From CBDCGV01 sp965216955 (GTDB lineage Bacteria > Bacteroidota > Bacteroidia > Chitinophagales > JADIYW01), in the NCBI GenBank assembly GCA_965216955.1, contig CBDCGV010000011.1:186001-250000 (forward strand): a stretch of 64,000 bases of DNA, read 5' to 3'. The notes beneath the pieces were generated by a model. That model made no database searches. It saw only the letters and a program-made list of their open reading frames with translations, and was not told the DNA's origin. Positions 62,574 through 64,000 of the stretch are shown here, piece after piece. The stretch's first letter is position 1; each line of letters starts with the position of its first letter. Made by a program: the position numbers and the translations under genes.

Positions 62574-63773
62574 ATGAGAATTGGAATTGTAACATTAGAA
62601 TATGTCACCGAATCAAACTTTGATGGAGGTTTTGCAAATCATTTTTATAAGTTAGCAAAAGGTTTCAAAGCACTCGGACATGAACCACTTGTATTTACAA
62701 GATCAGAATTAACAGAAGAAATTGAACACGAAGGAATAAAAGTTTATAGAACCATTTCAAAACCAACCTGGTGGTTTAAGTTAGTTGATAAAATTACACG
62801 TTTTAAATTTTATCGTTCTCTAGGGTTTATATTGTATAGTTACTGGTTCAAAAAAAGAATTCTTAGTATTCATAAAAAAAACAAAATTGATGTCTTGCTC
62901 TTTTCTAGTGCAGGACAAGTAGCTTTTTTCAAACCTCGGAAAATTCCTGCAGTTATTTTGGCTGGTGGAAGATTAAAAGTATGGAACGAAGCCAATGGCG
63001 TTTATAATAAAACACTACAAGAAAGACAGTTAGAAATTTTGGACGATTGGATTTTCAGAAGAGAAAAAAACATCTATGCTCCAAGTCACTTTTTATCCAA
63101 TCATTTAGAAAGGCTTTTTAATAAATCCATCCCCGTTATAGAAACGCCTTTTGCTGGATTAGAAAATATAACGCTCGACCATTCGTTAGTTAATAAAATT
63201 AAAGCGCAGACTTCAGACAAACCGTATATTCTTTTCTTTGGAAGGTTGGGGCTTTGGAAAGGGACAATCGACATTGCTGATGCGCTTCCCAAAATCCTTT
63301 CTAAGTACCCACAACTACATTTTGTTTTCATTGGAAAAGACAAAGGGTATAAGAATGAAACGGTTATGGAATACATTTACAAAAAAGTGCCCGATTATAA
63401 AGACCAAGTAATCTATATCCCTCCTGTGAAACACGAAGTATTGTTTCCTGTAATTGATAATTCTTTAGCTGTAATTTTGCCTTCTAGAGCCGAAAACCTT
63501 TCTAATGCCAGCATTGAGACCATGTCTATGGGAAAAATTCTTATAGGCACCAGAGGCGCGAGCTTTGATCAATTAATAACCGATGAAGAAAATGGGTTTC
63601 TATGTGAAATTTCAGATCCTGAAAGCATTGCTCTGGCCGTTAATAAATTGATGAACTTATCAGAAGAAGAAAAAAATGTGATGGAGCAAAAGGCAAAAAA
63701 ACGAATTGATTTGCTTCATCCCGATATTGTCGTAAAAGAACTTTTAGACTATTTTGAAAAAGTAGCAGATTAA
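62574..63773 (+). CDS. Glycosyltransferase family 4
   Basis: A 399-residue GT-B enzyme. The N-domain has IVTLEYVTESNFDGGFANHF, the C-domain begins KPYILFFGRLGLWKGTIDIA, and the donor site is VILPSRAENLSNASIETMSMG (E and E of the E-x7-E type) followed by ILIGTRGASF. It adds a sugar in the repeat unit or main chain. Same run as the preceding GT2. Confidence 0.9.
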   Translation: MRIGIVTLEYVTESNFDGGFANHFYKLAKGFKALGHEPLVFTRSELTEEIEHEGIKVYRTISKPTWWFKLVDKITRFKFYRSLGFILYSYWFKKRILSIHKKNKIDVLLFSSAGQVAFFKPRKIPAVILAGGRLKVWNEANGVYNKTLQERQLEILDDWIFRREKNIYAPSHFLSNHLERLFNKSIPVIETPFAGLENITLDHSLVNKIKAQTSDKPYILFFGRLGLWKGTIDIADALPKILSKYPQLHFVFIGKDKGYKNETVMEYIYKKVPDYKDQVIYIPPVKHEVLFPVIDNSLAVILPSRAENLSNASIETMSMGKILIGTRGASFDQLITDEENGFLCEISDPESIALAVNKLMNLSEEEKNVMEQKAKKRIDLLHPDIVVKELLDYFEKVAD

Positions 63774-63839
63774 AATCAATCAAGCTGAAAACAAAATCCT
63801 CGTTAAAAGATCTCTTTATCAAAATTGAACGCTAAGCAC

Positions 63840-64000
63840 TTGTCACCAAAAGTATCTGTATTAATGCCTGTATATAATGCAGCTAAATATCTTAGTGCTT
63901 CAATTGAAAGTATTCTCAATCAAACCTTTGAAGACTTTGAATTTATTATAATCAATGATGGTTCATCAGACGACTCAGAAAAAATCATTCTGTCTTTTAA
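63840..64000 (+). CDS. Glycosyltransferase family 2, N-terminal part (cut by window end)
   Basis: The frame from TTG 63840 reads KVSVLMPVYNAAKYLSASI, then SILNQTFEDFEFIIINDGSS, the GT2 N-terminus, and runs off the right edge. Another in-frame TTG at 63825 is possible; no ATG precedes the conserved strand. The 66 bp before it hold nothing recognised. Only about 53 residues are visible, so type beyond GT2 cannot be said. Confidence 0.8.
   Translation, partial: MSPKVSVLMPVYNAAKYLSASIESILNQTFEDFEFIIINDGSSDDSEKIILSF

Noticed and set aside
1..64000. Mobile elements, prophage, CRISPR or defence islands
   Set aside because: No transposase, integrase, repeat array, phage gene or recognised defence gene was found; base composition is even by eye.

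Overview
The window is about one-third GC and reads as a chromosomal segment of a Bacteroidota bacterium. Evidence: gliding-motility genes gldD and gldE next to ssb, mutY and an HU gene; a UpxY-type NusG paralogue in a capsule/O-antigen locus; TAnnTTTG-like promoter boxes; almost no Shine-Dalgarno signals; and a methylmalonyl-CoA epimerase. A marine Cytophagales- or Flavobacteriales-like gliding bacterium is plausible, but the genus cannot be read from this window. No rRNA, tRNA, CRISPR array, insertion sequence or phage gene was seen. No gene-free gap exceeds about 225 bp; the longest are 2369-2568 and 6631-6854, and I see no gene in either.

Layout. (1) 1-9050 is mostly housekeeping: the end of a TPR protein, an OmpA-like/HhH membrane gene pair, methylmalonyl-CoA epimerase, the operon glyA-gpx-holB, a sugar nucleotidyltransferase, an alkyltransferase-like protein and an SDR. 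(2) 9122-20971 is a surface-glycan region. It holds an overlapping four-gene operon (Wzy-like polymerase, glycoside-hydrolase-like lipoprotein, sulfotransferase, glycosyltransferase), a second sulfotransferase, two tandem GT-C-like membrane proteins and two tandem acyltransferases. The last four run on, with gaps of 30 bp or less, from mutY-ssb-gldE-gldD. (3) 21002-33721 is core: gldD, gldE, ssb, mutY, HU, a TPR protein, a 30-residue ribosomal-type basic protein, rng, ppc, a beta-propeller lipoprotein, a PAP2 phosphatase, an M48 protease and an A-type Fe-S protein. (4) 33735-42856 carries purH-mreB-mreC-mreD-mrdA-rodA (cell elongation plus purine synthesis), then dgt and purN. (5) 42914 to the right edge is a second, larger polysaccharide locus.

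In locus 5, gmd and fcl would make GDP-L-fucose, and ugd and uxs would make UDP-glucuronate and UDP-xylose. upxY then starts a long plus-strand run. A WbpE/WbpD/WbpB-like trio makes a 2,3-diacetamido-uronic acid precursor. After a perfect hairpin come a winged-helix regulator, the ABC exporter pair wzm/wzt, an epimerase, a second DegT aminotransferase, an AsnB-type amidotransferase and a hexapeptide acyltransferase. A WbpG/HisH/HisF-type amidine-forming set and four glycosyltransferases follow, the last cut by the window edge. The locus therefore looks like an ABC-exported polysaccharide with amidated or amidino uronic acids, next to a separate Wzy-type, probably sulfated and acylated glycan in region 2. 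The missing steps (UDP-GlcNAc 6-dehydrogenase, 2-epimerase) must lie elsewhere if this pathway is complete.
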